64,000 nt of DNA from Atopsyche davidsoni (GCA_022113835.1 JAILWY010000029.1:1994001-2058000), one strand, 5' to 3'. Positions 15,101-26,378 are shown, counted from the first letter of the stretch. Program-made: numbers and translations. The notes: generated from the letters alone by a model not told the origin.

Positions 15101-18100
15101 GTCTTTCCGTCTTGTTGAGCTTTTTCTCCTGAAATTTATGGAATAAACTTATTAGCAGACTATTCTATCTTCTTTAATAACTCCTTGCAAAATATTTAAA
15201 TTTTATTGGCGGAGATTATGGTCCCCGTGCTGATAAGGTTGTGCAGCACAAAAGAACGGATGGAAATGAAAGCGTGGTAATTTTTTAAAAAGTTCCTTTA
15301 AGCACGATCCGACGGTTGTTCAAAAATATCATCGGAGCTCACCAGCAGCTCGCACCAGGCTACGGCCACTCCAGTCTGCGTGTCCAGGCCGTGGTACACT
15401 GTCTTGAAGGACCCCCGACCAACCTCCTTGTCATACTTGAAGAATCTGCAACAGCGTTAATTCTGCATTAAGACAGTCATGCATTTTTTCAACATAAAAA
15501 AAATTATGAAGAAGGTACAAAATCAAATTAATGTGTTATAATTAATTACTTAAAAAAATAAAATTAATTATAGAGGTATTATATTTGTACCGTCCCATTA
15601 TGTAGATGAAAATAAAACTAAGCGATTTACGAGACTACTGATGACATTTTAGATTCTCTTGACTATGTCATTCTACGATACCAGTTTTTTGGAGCAAATT
15701 CAAATTATTCGCCTGACCTGCCGCACGGAGACACTCCGATGGGTTCCTCCTCGTCCTCCTTGCCCTGGCCGGCCTCTCGGTCCAGTTTCTTCTGCAGCTC
15801 CAGCTTCTCAAGGTCGTAGATGGGCCCGTACACCAGCCCTGAACATATACACACTCCACAATTATTACATCTGACAAATCATTGATTTTATTCAACTTCT
15901 ATGTATGTGGAAATCCTTCGATAGCTCGGACGCCATCAAGACGAAAAGCTGTAGTTGAGATCTGCCGTAGTTTTACCATGTCCTGATTTTATCTTTTCGA
16001 AGAGTGAGTGATCGAGCTTTGGTGGTTAAAACAGGGTACGCGTGAAACTTGGCAGGGGATTCCAAACATATAGAGATATCTATCGTCTGCAACTTTCTAA
16101 AAATAAGATGGTTCATCGGCAATGGATTCATTATATCTTCAGGGAAGTTTATTCTGATTTTCGGTAGCTAGTGTAGCACCTGATGCAAAAGCCGATTGAA
16201 TTTGATGCAATAGACATTGGAAGCAATAATCTTTAATCAGGTGCAAATACCTTGAGGCCGTAAAGTAATTATATAGTCGTTTGACTGATCGGACATTGTG
16301 TGCACGAATTTAACCAATTGGAGCAGAGCAAATCGAGTATGGTTCTAGTGACGTTATTAATTAGATTTCGTAATTCCTTTTGAAATGTTAATTAGTCACT
16401 TTGGGTATGAGCACGACCGCATAGACGTCAAATAACGATGAGCGCATAAAAAGACTGCAAGAGTATTTTGCAATTTGTTAGTTTTTTTTATTTTATTGAA
16501 TGCACAACATATGTGTTTTATTTATTTAGAAATATGATCAAGTATAATTGTGTTCATACAAATAAAATACGTTTAGTGCAGATTTCTAAAAAGAAAAAAA
16601 TGAAACATAACGAATTCAACACATTGATACGCTCAATATTTTTTTACGATGACCACAGCATTATGTTTTATTTGTTAAGTCATTATTCTGAACGTGTCAA
16701 ATTTAATATATGTTGAGTAATTTAAGCTCGCAACTTGAGTAGCGCTATTAGGCTCGGTGTTGTGTGATAACATATGGCACACGGCAACGAAAGCATAAAG
16801 GGAAATAAGTTTTTTAAAAAAAGGAGGCACCTTTGAAGTCAGAGTCGGTGTGGGTGAGGGGGTGGGGCTGGGGTAGAGCGCCGGGGCTGGCGGCGGGCGC
16901 GGGAGGGCCGGGACTGCGCGCCCCCTGCAGCCCCTTCTCTTCTATCTCGATGTTCTCCTCCTGGAAATCGCAACACAATATGTCAAATTTATTTTGATCA
17001 AATGCAAAACATATCTAATATATCACGATAGTAATTTGCGATAGTAGCTGGAAGACGCGACGAGTACAGTCAAGCTAATAGGTTCGGTCCAGAAAAGAGA
17101 TATTTTCACCAACCTCCTCTGAGCAGAGACACCCGACGAAGACAAATAAAGAATCATATTTTTTTTATTAATCGCATCACAAATTGTCTTTTTCTGTTTA
17201 TTTTTAATGTCAGTTGAGTTTGACACTCGTGGACTTCTAGCAGAGTCCTTGAAGCGTCTTTTGAAGGATCTTTGTCTATCAGGGATCCCAGTGACCTCAT
17301 TACTTGAGAGGGTATCAGAGGTCGACTTGCACCTATTTATCAGATCTGCTGGTGTCTGCTGCTGCAGCATTTCTATTGCATTTCTACAGCATTCTATTAA
17401 TTACACGAGAGAGTTTCCCCCGGGTTTTCAAGCGACATGATGAGGGATACACAAAGAAGACAACTATTGAGCGCCCAAACATAACAACACCCAATGTAAA
17501 AAATTTTATAAGTGAAAAAAAATTGGGTATTATGCCAAATCACATTTTAGATAAACAAGGATCTAAAGAATTTGAAAAAATGTTGTAATTATTGTATTAA
17601 AATATAATTAGAAATCATTTATGATTTGTTTACTTTGGATAGAATCCATTAAACCCTGAAAAGTCTTACATTTTTTTTCTAAGATGGAACTTTATATCAC
17701 ACTACTGCGAAATTTATCGAATTGCATGATTTTCTTTCTCCTTGGTTTTTTAATTATCGAGTAAGAAATTTCACGCAGCGTGCATCTTTGAGATTCATCA
17801 ACACAAAGGTAGCTTTGTTGTCGTACATGGAAACTTATTTGTTCAGAACATCCGGATTGCCCACACCGTTTTCACCATCTTCGCGTTAAGCCGAATTAGC
17901 TCTAATCGCATCCTTAAAGCGCCAGAATTAGACTATCAAAACAAACGCCTCAATGTCACATCCGCGGTCGGAGCGGCCGACGATCGGAACGCAGGAAGTG
18001 GTCTGGATGGATCGCGGTCCCGCGACATACTGGTCCTTTAATCCTTGCGCAGGGCATACCCGGCCCGCTGATTGGATAATCGCCGTCAGAGCAATCTGGG

Positions 18101-20333
18101 CTCTAACCGCCGGCTATCCCAGAATCAATTGCCAGTGGCACACGTCACTTTTGACAGATTGTACGTGTTCTATTTTTGGTGATTCAATTTCATGCGACTT
18201 CATCCTGTTGCTAAGCGAAGAAAAAAACAATCGACAGACGGACACAGAATTAAATGAACTTTAAAATAAGGATGATGGGAATTTCGCACGGACTTTAACT
18301 ATAGTGTATTTTTTTAAATTTGGTTTGTTAATTATTTAAAAATAATAACAATTAAGTTCATTCACTAAGCCAGTAGTTCTTATTTGAATCAAATTCTGAA
18401 TCATTTTATTATGTTTTTAAAATGTCAAGATATTAGTTATTATTTTTAGTAAAGTTCATTGTGAAGTAATTTATTATTTTATATTGTTAACAGTACAAAC
18501 TAAAAGTACTTTAGATTTCATGTACGTAATACACTTTCATATTCCTTCATTTGATTACTAATATTGTTTGATACATTTATCATATATTGCAATATAAATA
18601 CATTAAGCAATACTATGATAAAACAATCTAAATCTAATAAAACAATTAAAGTGTGTATTTTCCCCTCGTTTTCCGCAATGGTATAGTCGGATAATCCGTT
18701 TCTGTACTAACCAAATCCTGCTCAGAGATGAAGGCGTCGTCCTCGAGGCGTGCGACCAGCTTGTTTCCGCTGGCGTCGAGGTCGGGCATAGGCGGCGGCG
18801 GAGGGGGTTGGCCAGAACCGCGCCGTCGATATCCAGTTCCCGCCTGAAATACACCACAGACATTACTAGCGAAACATTTTTGTAACTATAAAAATCTACA
18901 GTTACAATGAGTATCAGTCGGACACAAATGACGATTCACTTAAAGACGATTGGATCGATGGAGGCACTGCAGGCTTTAAAACTACTCGTCAAAACGAATA
19001 TCATTAAGCTATAAACATTACTGAATATTCCACGCGGTCATGGTATATCGGCGGAATTGGATTCGCTTAATTTATATTATCTTAAATACTTCGGCTCATT
19101 TATCAAGCTAAAAGTCATTTGATAAATTGGCTAACAAAAAAAAAATACAATAGACTGCTATAGCCAAGACGAGTGGGTTTTTGAATACCATCCGTGTTTC
19201 AGATTTCGTGCATCGTTTCATGCGTGAGCACTCACCACACTGGTGGAGAGGGAGTTGAGCACCTCGAAGTTTTGCTTGGTGCAGATGATAGAGAGGTAGG
19301 AGGGCGGCGGCACGGGAGCGCCCGCTCCCGCGCCCTTCTTGGCCAGCCCCGCGTGCATCATCAGTCCGCTCCCTTCCACCGCCGGCACCACCACCTGCAG
19401 AAAAACAATTTTGAATTAATCGGATGGTAACAAGGTGATACGACAACAAGATAGTTGCACCAATAATGATGGTAAAATCGATATAATCTATTTGATTATG
19501 TTTCGTAACAAAATATTTGAATTACAAATAATAAATATATTTGTAAGCGTTATAGACGAGCAAATGTGAAGACACCAAGAGTTCTTTTAGAAAAAAGACT
19601 GAATAATAAAATACTTTTGATTAGGTTATTTTCGAAGACAGCTGATATCGTGTGTCAGATTAAAATATTTATTATAATGATAGATTGACTACCTTGAACT
19701 TTTCTTTCCCATGCACGCCTTTCTCCTTGGTCGTGGGGTGATGATGGTCCATCAGGTGGTGCGTGCTGCCGTGCACCATGTGGTGGTTAACGGGAGAGAG
19801 CTGTAAAGTAACAACCGTGTTAAATATTAACACATGCATATTCCGAAAGAAATTTGACAAAGAAGTAAACAGCAAACTGTAGAGATTGAAATTTATTATT
19901 GTTGCATTGTGTTTGTGGGTTAGAGAGGCTGATGAAGGAGAATGTATTAAGCAAAGTCAGAGGCAGAGATGGTGTCAAAATATATTTAATTATGTATGGT
20001 TCTGACCTGATGAGCGTATCGACTCGAGGACAAAGTCAGGTTCCTAGTTTTGTAGTCCATTCGATCCATCCTATCCAGTCTGTCCATTCGCTTGCCTAGG
20101 CCATACTTGGACTGCCCCATGGTTAGCTTCTTGTGGCGGTCGAGGCGCTCGGTGGAGCCGATGGGCTGCTCGTCGTCCAGAGACTCTTGGAGCTTCCTCG
20201 TCGATGTCAGCTTGGTGACCTCTTTCTTGGCGGCCGGACGCAGCGACTTCTCCGGACTCTTGTCGTGCTTTCGGGTGATGAGGTTATCTTTCCTCATCTT
20301 GGTGGCTCTTATATTTGATGGGACGTTCTCCAT
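3115..20333 (-). CDS. Wnk: WNK (with-no-lysine) Ser/Thr protein kinase, about 30 coding exons
   Basis: Cytosolic kinase of the WNK-SPAK/OSR1 ion and osmotic homeostasis pathway. Coding exons in transcript order: 20333-20007, 19800-19693, 19394-19236, 18843-18712, 16960-16831, 15838-15718, 15445-15343, 15128-14956, 14861-14641, 14529-14372, 11827-11739, 11656-11513, 11213-11049, 10940-10757, 10567-10482, 10176-8811, 8677-8479, 8371-8187, 8018-7875, 7790-6370, 6242-6166, 5637-5569, 5318-5230, 5109-5014, 4909-4763, 4568-4491, 4270-4222, 4005-3910, 3755-3543, 3449-3115. All junctions are GT-AG and phases agree, giving about 2287 aa. Start ATG at 20333 ([12 protein letters not shown]). Order: basic N-terminus, kinase about residues 325-575, PF2-like domain, Gln-rich region, a second PF2-like stretch, long Ser/Thr/Val-rich linker, C-terminal exons. 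The last exon may instead use a donor at 3179 and a final exon 3073-3024, changing only the tail. A CCP gene lies antisense inside the 14372/11827 intron. Confidence 0.93.
6370..7790 (-). other. Wnk: WNK long linker exon with two RFxV-type motifs
   Basis: A 1421-bp exon encoding about 473 residues, rich in Ser, Thr, Val, Asp and Asn. Two motifs of the [R/K]-F-x-[V/I] type used to dock SPAK/OSR1 CCT domains are visible: [10 protein letters not shown] (about residue 1648) and [11 protein letters not shown] (about residue 1712). The assignment as docking motifs rests on the short consensus and on known WNK biology; one or both could be incidental. Confidence 0.75.
8811..10176 (-). other. Wnk: WNK glutamine-rich exon
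   Basis: A single 1366-bp exon encodes about 455 residues, dominated by Gln with interspersed Leu, Met, Asn and His. It contains short CAG/CAA runs and a local duplication of an MFLDQN..QQQ unit near 9945-10000. It forms no catalytic domain and is likely disordered or coiled. Its position, between the first and second PF2-like segments, is where insect WNKs carry long low-complexity insertions. The repeated CTG/TTG tracts on the + strand produce long spurious frames. Confidence 0.85.
11049..11656 (-). other. Wnk: WNK PF2-like/CCT domain exons
   Basis: Two exons after the kinase encode [30 protein letters not shown] sequence and then [24 protein letters not shown] and [10 protein letters not shown]. 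This matches the order and spacing of the PF2-like (OSR1-C-like) domain that follows WNK kinase domains (compare DNEAIEFSFDL in vertebrate WNK1). It begins about 10 residues after the end of the kinase fold. A second, diverged PF2-like stretch with [19 protein letters not shown] lies at 8187-8371. Confidence 0.8.
12393..13804 (+). CDS. Secreted three-CCP (sushi) domain protein nested in a WNK intron
   Basis: Exons 12393-12459, 12691-12852, 12980-13141, 13317-13478 and 13617-13804 join in phase to 246 aa. Exon 1 encodes a signal peptide ([18 protein letters not shown]). Each of the next three exons is exactly 162 bp, starts and ends in the same phase, and encodes one CCP module with the four-cysteine pattern and terminal [28 protein letters not shown] and [10 protein letters not shown]. 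This one-domain-per-exon, class 1-1 layout is typical of CCP proteins. The last exon encodes a Gly/Arg/Ser linker and a basic, amphipathic tail ([17 protein letters not shown]). It is transcribed opposite to WNK. CCP modules mediate extracellular protein binding (complement-like, synaptic or cuticular); the partner is unknown. No transmembrane segment is evident apart from the short VMIVFF stretch. Confidence 0.85.
14372..15445 (-). other. Wnk: WNK kinase core (four exons)
   Basis: The glycine loop reads GRGSFKTVY with the catalytic lysine inside the loop. The usual beta-3 lysine is replaced by cysteine (VAVAWCEL). This is the defining WNK arrangement. Downstream are [12 protein letters not shown], the catalytic loop [10 protein letters not shown], the DLG (not DFG) magnesium motif in [10 protein letters not shown], the activation segment [16 protein letters not shown] with the conserved activation serine, and [14 protein letters not shown]. 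All catalytic residues appear intact. The last part of the kinase lobe ([14 protein letters not shown]) lies in the next exon, 11739-11827. Confidence 0.95.
17024..17395 (-). CDS. Possible alternative WNK exon or chance frame
   Basis: Minus-strand frame open for about 120 codons inside the intron between WNK exons 4 and 5. It reads [19 protein letters not shown], then [25 protein letters not shown] acceptor-like site precedes it, but the pyrimidine tract is poor. Ser/Arg/Lys-rich composition would suit the WNK N-terminal linker, yet the downstream half ([18 protein letters not shown]) looks non-coding. Most likely it is an alternative exon or a fortuitous frame. Confidence 0.2.
17940..18180. 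promoter_or_regulatory. GC-rich island in a WNK intron, possible internal promoter
   Basis: About 230 bp with high GC and many CpGs (GGTCGGAGCGGCCGACGATC, TCGCGGTCCCGCG) in otherwise AT-rich intron sequence. It includes an ATTGG (inverted CCAAT) at about 18072. It lies between coding exons 4 and 5, upstream of the kinase exons, where an internal promoter would yield an N-terminally shortened kinase. Sequence composition is the only evidence. Confidence 0.25.
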
Positions 20334-22230
20334 TTTGATGTTTTTAAATTAAGACAATAACAAAAAAAAATGCAATCCAAATGAATTTCAATAAATTAAT
20401 TCAGTGAAATAGCTTCTTAAGAAAGGGAACGAGGGTTCTTCCGGATGAAGAGAAGCTTTTAGAAGATGGAAGATTTTCCGGCGCCTTCCACGCTGTCAAC
20501 GGTGCCAATATATCAAATTTATATTCCATGGAGGTTTTTTTTTTGTTAAATAAATAATATTTAAACTTTAAATAAGCACTTTGAGTGAATAAATGAAAAA
20601 TAAATTAACAACTAAATATAATTGATTATTTAATATAAAGTAAGGAATTATATAGAATTATTTCATATTAATAATACCTTTTTTTGCTTCAAGTGGTTAA
20701 GCTTTGTAATTAATGTAATATTTAATGTAAAAACATCATTGGAAAAGGGAATCAGTCTTTAAAAATAATAATTTGGCTTGAGAACTAGACGAGGGCTATG
20801 CGGGAGTATAAAATGGGTAATGAATAGAATCACATATTTGTTTGAAGAGTTTTCGGCTCTCTGCAGAATGAGCGGTCATAGGGTTTGAGATTCTTTGCCT
20901 TCCCTCGCAGCTGATGATTGGTGTTAGCCACAATTGGTCTTTCTGAAAAATAAAAGCAATTAAAGTGGCTAATTTTACTGCGCAACATCATTTAGAACCA
21001 GATCTAACCTAACAGGGCATGCTTCATGTGAACGCTGGCATGAAACATACAGATCATTATGCTGCAGAATCATTACAAACTATAATATTGTGCATATTTT
21101 TAAATGGATCTTACACCTGGCCACATCTACAATCTGATGAAATCCATTTCACATAGCAACTATACTCAAAAGAAACAAAACTTAAATAATTTATAACAAT
21201 AGCCTTTTGTTGTAAATTTTTAATATCCAGATAAATATAAGATATTGAACATGAACCACAAGCCCTGAAGAAGTGTGGTAGATATATGCATCTAAATATT
21301 GACACCAAGCACAGGTATAATCACAAAAATCATCTATGTGTCTTAAATGACTTATTGAATGCTAATACAAGTATTACAAACTTAATTTTTATATGGCCGT
21401 ACAATGATCTCTGAGTATTTTTTCAAACGAAATTAAAAAAAAATTGGGAATATTTGGATTCTACACTTATATATTTCACTGGTATATTAAAATAATTATT
21501 GATGTTACTATAATTGTTAATTACATTTGAAAAAATAGTACATATTAGCAGTGAAAACTCAAAATACAATTGACATTTTTCTCTATTTGACAGAATGAAA
21601 TAAAAAATTCGAGAGGTATATATATATAAGTTTCTAACCTGATAGTATTGGTAAATTTAGAAGTTAAAGTTGGATTTATTGCGACTAAACTTGCATTAAT
21701 TTCTGAAATTCCACTGAACCGGCATCGTGACAGTTGGAGGCGTATAGCAAACCTGCGGGTTATACAATACCGAGACCAAAATTGAAACGTAAATATAAAA
21801 ACGGACTGATAGACATGTCACTATAGAGGTTTGGTGGCACAGGAGAACTTTTACAGGATTTCAGACCTTAGATACTTTTGAAAACGTCTTCAAAATGTAA
21901 CCGTGACCTTTGTCGCAGTGTAACAACGTACGCATAGTTACACATACTCACGTGCGACGATAAAATATAAAATATACAATCGTAAGTCTGACATTTGGGT
22001 ATGGGGAGTCGATCTCCCTATCTGGCGTGAATAGAGAGGATATTTACGATATTACCCAGCCGAATTGTCGATTATGTGACTGGGTATTTTTTGCGCGTTT
22101 CGTTTACTGTTATTGCGATCTAAAAATACTTACAGAGGAGATGTTGGAAATTACACCATTGTTTTTTCTCACGCAGTCGGGGCAGCAGGGTAGACCATAG
22201 ACAAGACTTTTGACATTCGAGGAGCTGCGA
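20334..22230 (-). other. Upstream region of WNK with two candidate minus-strand exons
   Basis: A donor-like site (TCCTCT then GTAAGT, at about 22130) follows sequence reading VYGLPCCPDCVRKNNGVISN. A good acceptor (TTTTTCAG, next base 20942) precedes a 147-bp frame reading KDQLWLTPIISCEG and ending HYPFYTPA at a stop at 20796-20798. Joined in phase 0 these give a short open product without a clear start. They could be 5'UTR exons of WNK, a small unknown gene or chance. The rest of the region is AT-rich with no gene seen. Confidence 0.25.
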
Positions 22231-22739
22231 CTCAATCAGCTGACATAAAGCAAGTTGAATTATCAACTAATACTATTAATTAAAACGTTTAAATAAAATT
22301 AACTGTTTGCTTTAAACATATATAAAAATATTAACAATTAAAAATAATAATAATTTTTCATAAATGAAAAAAAAAATTTTGCTGCAGCTTTTACAGAAAT
22401 TAAAAAAATGCAATATATAAAAACATTTTAAATACTAAAACACTTGAAATTCACATAAAATATATTAAAACTTTTTTGCTCGCATTACATCACATTTTTT
22501 TTATATTAAGATTTAGAAATTAAAAAAATATATATATATAAATAAAACTCTCCTTTGACTATGGCTCATAGCTTCGGTACATGAGTTTATTCTCGATCCT
22601 AAAAAAATGCAAAAATAAATAAATGAACATCAGCAGCAATGCAATCAACAGATGAAAATATTTAGGGCAACTGATTTTTTTTACGCTAAATGATTTGTAA
22701 GTTATTTTTTTTCCGAATTGTTTTTCAACGCAGAAGTAT

Positions 22740-24003
22740 AGTCCGCGCCACCAAAGAAGTCCCGCAGACGCGGCGCTGCTATCGCTTAGAAAAATGTTGC
22801 CAACGTTATTTCATTTATTTACGCCAGAAGTTGGGAAATAGATTTGAAGAGAGTCGTCCTGCATCCTACTAACACTATAAATGCGTAAGTTTATGGATTA
22901 TGGATGTTTCTCACTCTTTCATGCAAAAACTGCTGAACGCATTTAGTTGAAATTTGGTTCAGAGGCAAGGATTATTAATTTGATTAATAATCCAGAATAA
23001 CATAAAGGCTACTTTTATTACATATAACAAAGGTGAAACGGCGTAGAAAAGCTAATATAAAATAATGTTACAACATACTATAGCGTCAAATAAGATATAA
23101 GTAATACATTTATAACGGTTAGCTAAAAATAAATAACGAATAATCAAACTATGTCCTTTATTTTGTCAGTTTTATAATTTACAACATTTTATTATAATTA
23201 TGGTCACATAATGGACCAATACCAGACATACTTATGTAAAATTGATGTATTTTTTATCGAATAGCACATATATCAAAATCATCAATATTTTTTTTTTCGA
23301 ATGTGGTCGACTCTTTCCAGGAGTAACAACGATACTCCAATTGCTTGTTTGCTTTCTATGGTAATCCTAGACACAGTTTTTTCAGAAACACCTGTAATAA
23401 AAAAAAACATTAACACAATCTGATCTACATATAAATGAATCGCTAATTGTGTTGTTAAGGATAAAACTCGAGAACGGCTGGACCGTTTCAGTTTTTTAGA
23501 TGTTAGTAACTCTGAGGAAGGTTTCTAAGGAGAGCAGATTTGTAAGAGTAGCCAGACAAATAGTAAAACATTTGTCGGCTTTCCACGAGCAAAGCCGGTG
23601 TGGGGCTGCTAGTTAAGTAATAATACATACATTGACATTTTATATGCATTTCTTTACTTAGTTTTTGCAAAATTAGTATTCTATTAAACTTATTTTATTT
23701 TTCTCAAAGTACGGGTAAATATTTATTCGATGACAACCCCAAATAATTACCTGTTATGACAGCAACTCTGGCACGAACATTATTTATTGGGATCAGAACA
23801 CAGTTATTATTCACAAAACTGCTTCACCTTGAGAATTACTTCTCGGCCCACACTTTTTATCACTTTAGGCATAGTAAACAGTACTTTTAACGTCTTTTTT
23901 CTATTAAAATACGACAACTCTCTTTCATTAACAATGTACAACCTGCCGACCTGTCAAATTTAGTTAAATTTTTCTCCTCGGGACTTCTTTGGTGGCGAGG
24001 ACT
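22740..24003 (-). mobile_element. TIR DNA transposon remnant with a transposase-like N-terminal fragment
   Basis: Sequences at 22740-22764 and 23979-24003 are inverted copies that differ at one position (core CGCCACCAAAGAAGTCCCG). Between them, on the minus strand, are MPKVIKSVGREVILKVKQFC (about 23810-23870) and, further along, GVSEKTVSRI (about 23370-23395). The latter is preceded by an acceptor-like site, and the former's stretch is broken by stop codons. The helix-turn-helix-like GVSEKTVSRI motif recurs in lepidopteran transposon-derived proteins. The element is decayed and is interleaved with Helitron-like ends. Confidence 0.45.
22864..23612 (+). mobile_element. Helitron-like termini (LEP1-type)
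   Basis: The left end TCCTACTAACACTATAAATG closely resembles the 5' end of LEP1-type Helitrons in Lepidoptera. It starts with TC after a host A. The right end is CTAG followed by T, preceded by a 7-bp hairpin (CGGCTTT / AAAGCCG) about 15 bp upstream: the CTRR-plus-hairpin signature, with A/T insertion context. Both ends are convincing, but the interval contains part of a transposase-like fragment. It is therefore either one Helitron carrying captured sequence or two separate end fragments. Confidence 0.5.
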
Positions 24004-24825
24004 CTAGACGTCAACACGAAGGAATGGAAGCCACTGAAAATATGTTGTAAAGACAGGGTTTCAAGTCAGTTATTCTGAGATGACAGAAGTGCTATGAAAA
24101 TAGCACTAATTTGTTAATTGAAAGTATTGTGACTTGCAGTCTTTGTGTCCAAGTTTCCTATTATCAGAAAAGATCATCGGATCCTTGCTGGAAAATTCTC
24201 AATAGGCCAGAGAGTCTAGTTTATAGACGCTTAAACAATATGCTCAAGATAAATGTTGTATGCATAAAATGCATCAGACCTTCCAATAATCTTAATTATA
24301 AACACTTTTAATCACTAAGTATATTTATTTCAATACGAAATATGTATCCGTCCATCACATATGTTCGTGAAAGATAAGGTATCTAACAATATTTCCTCAA
24401 CACCAAATATAATTATCTTTGCATTAGATTGAACATGACTCGTACTTCGATTGAGCATCATTTTACGTTAACCCGAATCATCACGTGTTTACAAATTGTT
24501 AAACTTCCTTTTTACACAGACACAAATAATTTTAAAACCATTTGGGTTTAAATAGTTTTTTTAATTTTATTTTACAACATAATACAGTTTATACATTAGT
24601 ATGTTACAGCTTGTTATATTTTTAAAATAGCTTTGATGATGTTGTGATTTAGGGAATTCGATGTACTCATATTTTTATTCCTCCATTCTTTTTAATTAGG
24701 TGCCACTCTTCAGAGAATTTTGGTGATGATCACACTGAACATATTTGTCAATTGATGGTTGAAAGTAAGCGTTTTCTCTATTATTATATTAAACTTTATG
24801 GAAAAATCGCAAATCATGCTGTTTT
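24004..24825. other. Intergenic, no supported gene
   Basis: AT-rich sequence without splice-bounded open frames or recognisable repeats. Nothing beyond short poly(T) runs was seen. Confidence 0.5.
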
Positions 24826-25243
24826 TCAAAATTTATGGGTAAATGTGAGTCCGCCTCCAAACTGGGGTCTATCTCGAGGAGGTGGAACTCCAAACGATTG
24901 GTCAATTGTTCCATAGCCTGATAAGCGGTTGTTTCCCTTCTCCCAGATAACACCTTCTCCTCTGATGTTGAACTAAAATAAATTAAAATAAAATCATCAA
25001 AAAGTGTGAAGTGACGGGGGTAATTTTTAAATCTAGCTGATAAAAAGCTCCTAAGCATGCCTAGTCTCCTCTTTTCGGGTCCACTGTGAGACTCATATAG
25101 CATATATTTAAAAGAAAGGACAACAAGATAAACGCCGGAGACTTAAAATTTCAAATCACTCGCTCACCAGTCTATATCATCATACATAATTAAATTCACT
25201 TACATCTGATTGGCCAGGGATGGAACCTCTTCCTTCTATGCGA
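24826..25243 (-). CDS. Partial gene for a Gly-rich peptide with attacin/diptericin-like C-terminus
   Basis: Two exons are supported: 25243-25204 (40 bp, T-rich acceptor, GTAAGT donor) reading RIEGRGSIPGQSD, and 24972-24826 (147 bp including TGA) after a strong TTTATTTTAG acceptor, starting FNIRGEGVIW and ending RPQFGGGLTFTHKF. The last exon is the same length and phase as the last exon of the gene at 36321-36801 and aligns along its length (QFGG..P.P..FG.G...T..F). The upstream GQ(I)..PG..S segment is also shared. Such Gly-rich, F-terminated ends are typical of attacin/diptericin-class antimicrobial peptides, so an extracellular defence role is inferred. No signal-peptide exon was found, so the gene is incomplete, decayed or uses a distant first exon. 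Confidence 0.5.
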
Positions 25244-25797
25244 CTGAAAAAAAACCAACAACTCCGATTATTTCTTGGTAATATTTAAAGGAAGTCTGGC
25301 TTAAATCAAACCGCCACAGTTCTACCTTTGCAGTTAATTAAACAGACAAATATATAAAAGTATGAAGGATCACGGGCGATCAGCTCATTGTATTATTATA
25401 CAATTTGCACCCAACAGAGTGCAGTGAGATTCCATTCATCATATCCAATCTAAAACTAACTGATGGAAAAAATATATATTTACCCTCACTGCTCTTGTAC
25501 CGAGTTGAACTCGACAGTATAAAATGCATTCAGATATCTCTTATATGCATTACGAGAAATGAAATTCATCATATTCCGACAATATTATTACTAGTGTAAT
25601 AGTAGTTGCGCTGTTGATAACAATAGACATATTAAATTCACTTGCTTTCGCATCGCTACGCCCAACAGATGACGTACGGCAGATATTTCGTAGTGCCCTA
25701 TCCATCGTAACACATGATGCCAAAAATATATAAATATAAGCATTTTAAGTTTTCAATCTATAATTTTTTTTCAGATCATTAAACAATTAAAGAGGTA

Positions 25798-26378
25798 TTA
25801 AAACTTTACGAACATGTTGGGCGGTGAGTTCGCTTGCGGTATGATGAAGGGCTGTGGGTTGAAGGGCTGTGGGTTGAAGGGCTGTGGGTTGAAGGGCTGT
25901 GGGTTGAAGGGGTGTGGGTTGAAGGGCTGTGGGTTGAAGGGCTGTGGGTTGAAGGGCTGCAGGTTGAAGGGCCTTTGTAAATACTGCCGCTTGCGTCGTG
26001 TGAGACCTGAAATAACAAATCAAATAAACTTATTTTACTGGGTGCCAAGCCGTAATTTTGATTGATATTGCTAAACCATTTTTGAACTCGAGTCCCCGTC
26101 TCTCTTTTGCGCTGCACGTCTCTTACCCTCTCATGGTGTGTCACCAGGTCAATATTTTTTCTGTTACCCTTACAAATCACTCGTTTTACTTTCAACATGC
26201 AAACGTCTGTCTTAAGATGTTTCTGATGTAACTCACCTTCAAGGGACTCGCGTTGATTAGCTGCGGTGGGATTAGAATGGCTCTCGTCGTTTCTTGCTGT
26301 TGGAATATGTTTTTCCTCTGAAATTGGTCCACCGGCAACCACCGCTAACACAGCAACCAGAACCAATAAACTCTTCAT
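25798..26378 (-). CDS. Secreted proline-rich repeat precursor (PFNPQ)n
   Basis: Exon 1 is 26378-26237 and exon 2 is 26006-25798; the GT-AG join keeps phase and gives 116 aa. Residues 1-16 are a signal peptide (MKSLLVLVAVLAVVAG). A polar propeptide follows, ending in the basic cleavage-type motif TRRKRQ. The rest is QRPFNLQPFNPQ repeats (about eight 5-residue units) and ends in NMFVKF. A longer reading frame through the intron gives a Ser/Thr/His repeat in another frame; the splice sites and the RRKR site argue for the Pro-rich frame. A TATATAAG box lies at 26481-26474, about 100 bp upstream. The architecture (signal, propeptide, RXXR, Pro-rich mature part) resembles lebocin-like or other Pro-rich antimicrobial precursors, but a structural or silk role is equally possible. 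Confidence 0.65.
25850..25972 (-). repeat. 15-bp tandem repeat encoding PFNPQ
   Basis: The + strand shows GGGTTGAAGGGCTGT-type 15-bp units repeated about eight times with single-base variants (one GGGGTG unit and one AGGTTG unit). The period equals five codons, so copy-number changes keep frame. Confidence 0.9.

Noticed and set aside
24789..25103. Contiguous 104-codon frame MLYESHSGPEKRRLGML
   Set aside because: Runs through a strong intron acceptor at 24973; the exon's other frame gives the Gly-rich end shared with the gene at 36321, which is better supported.
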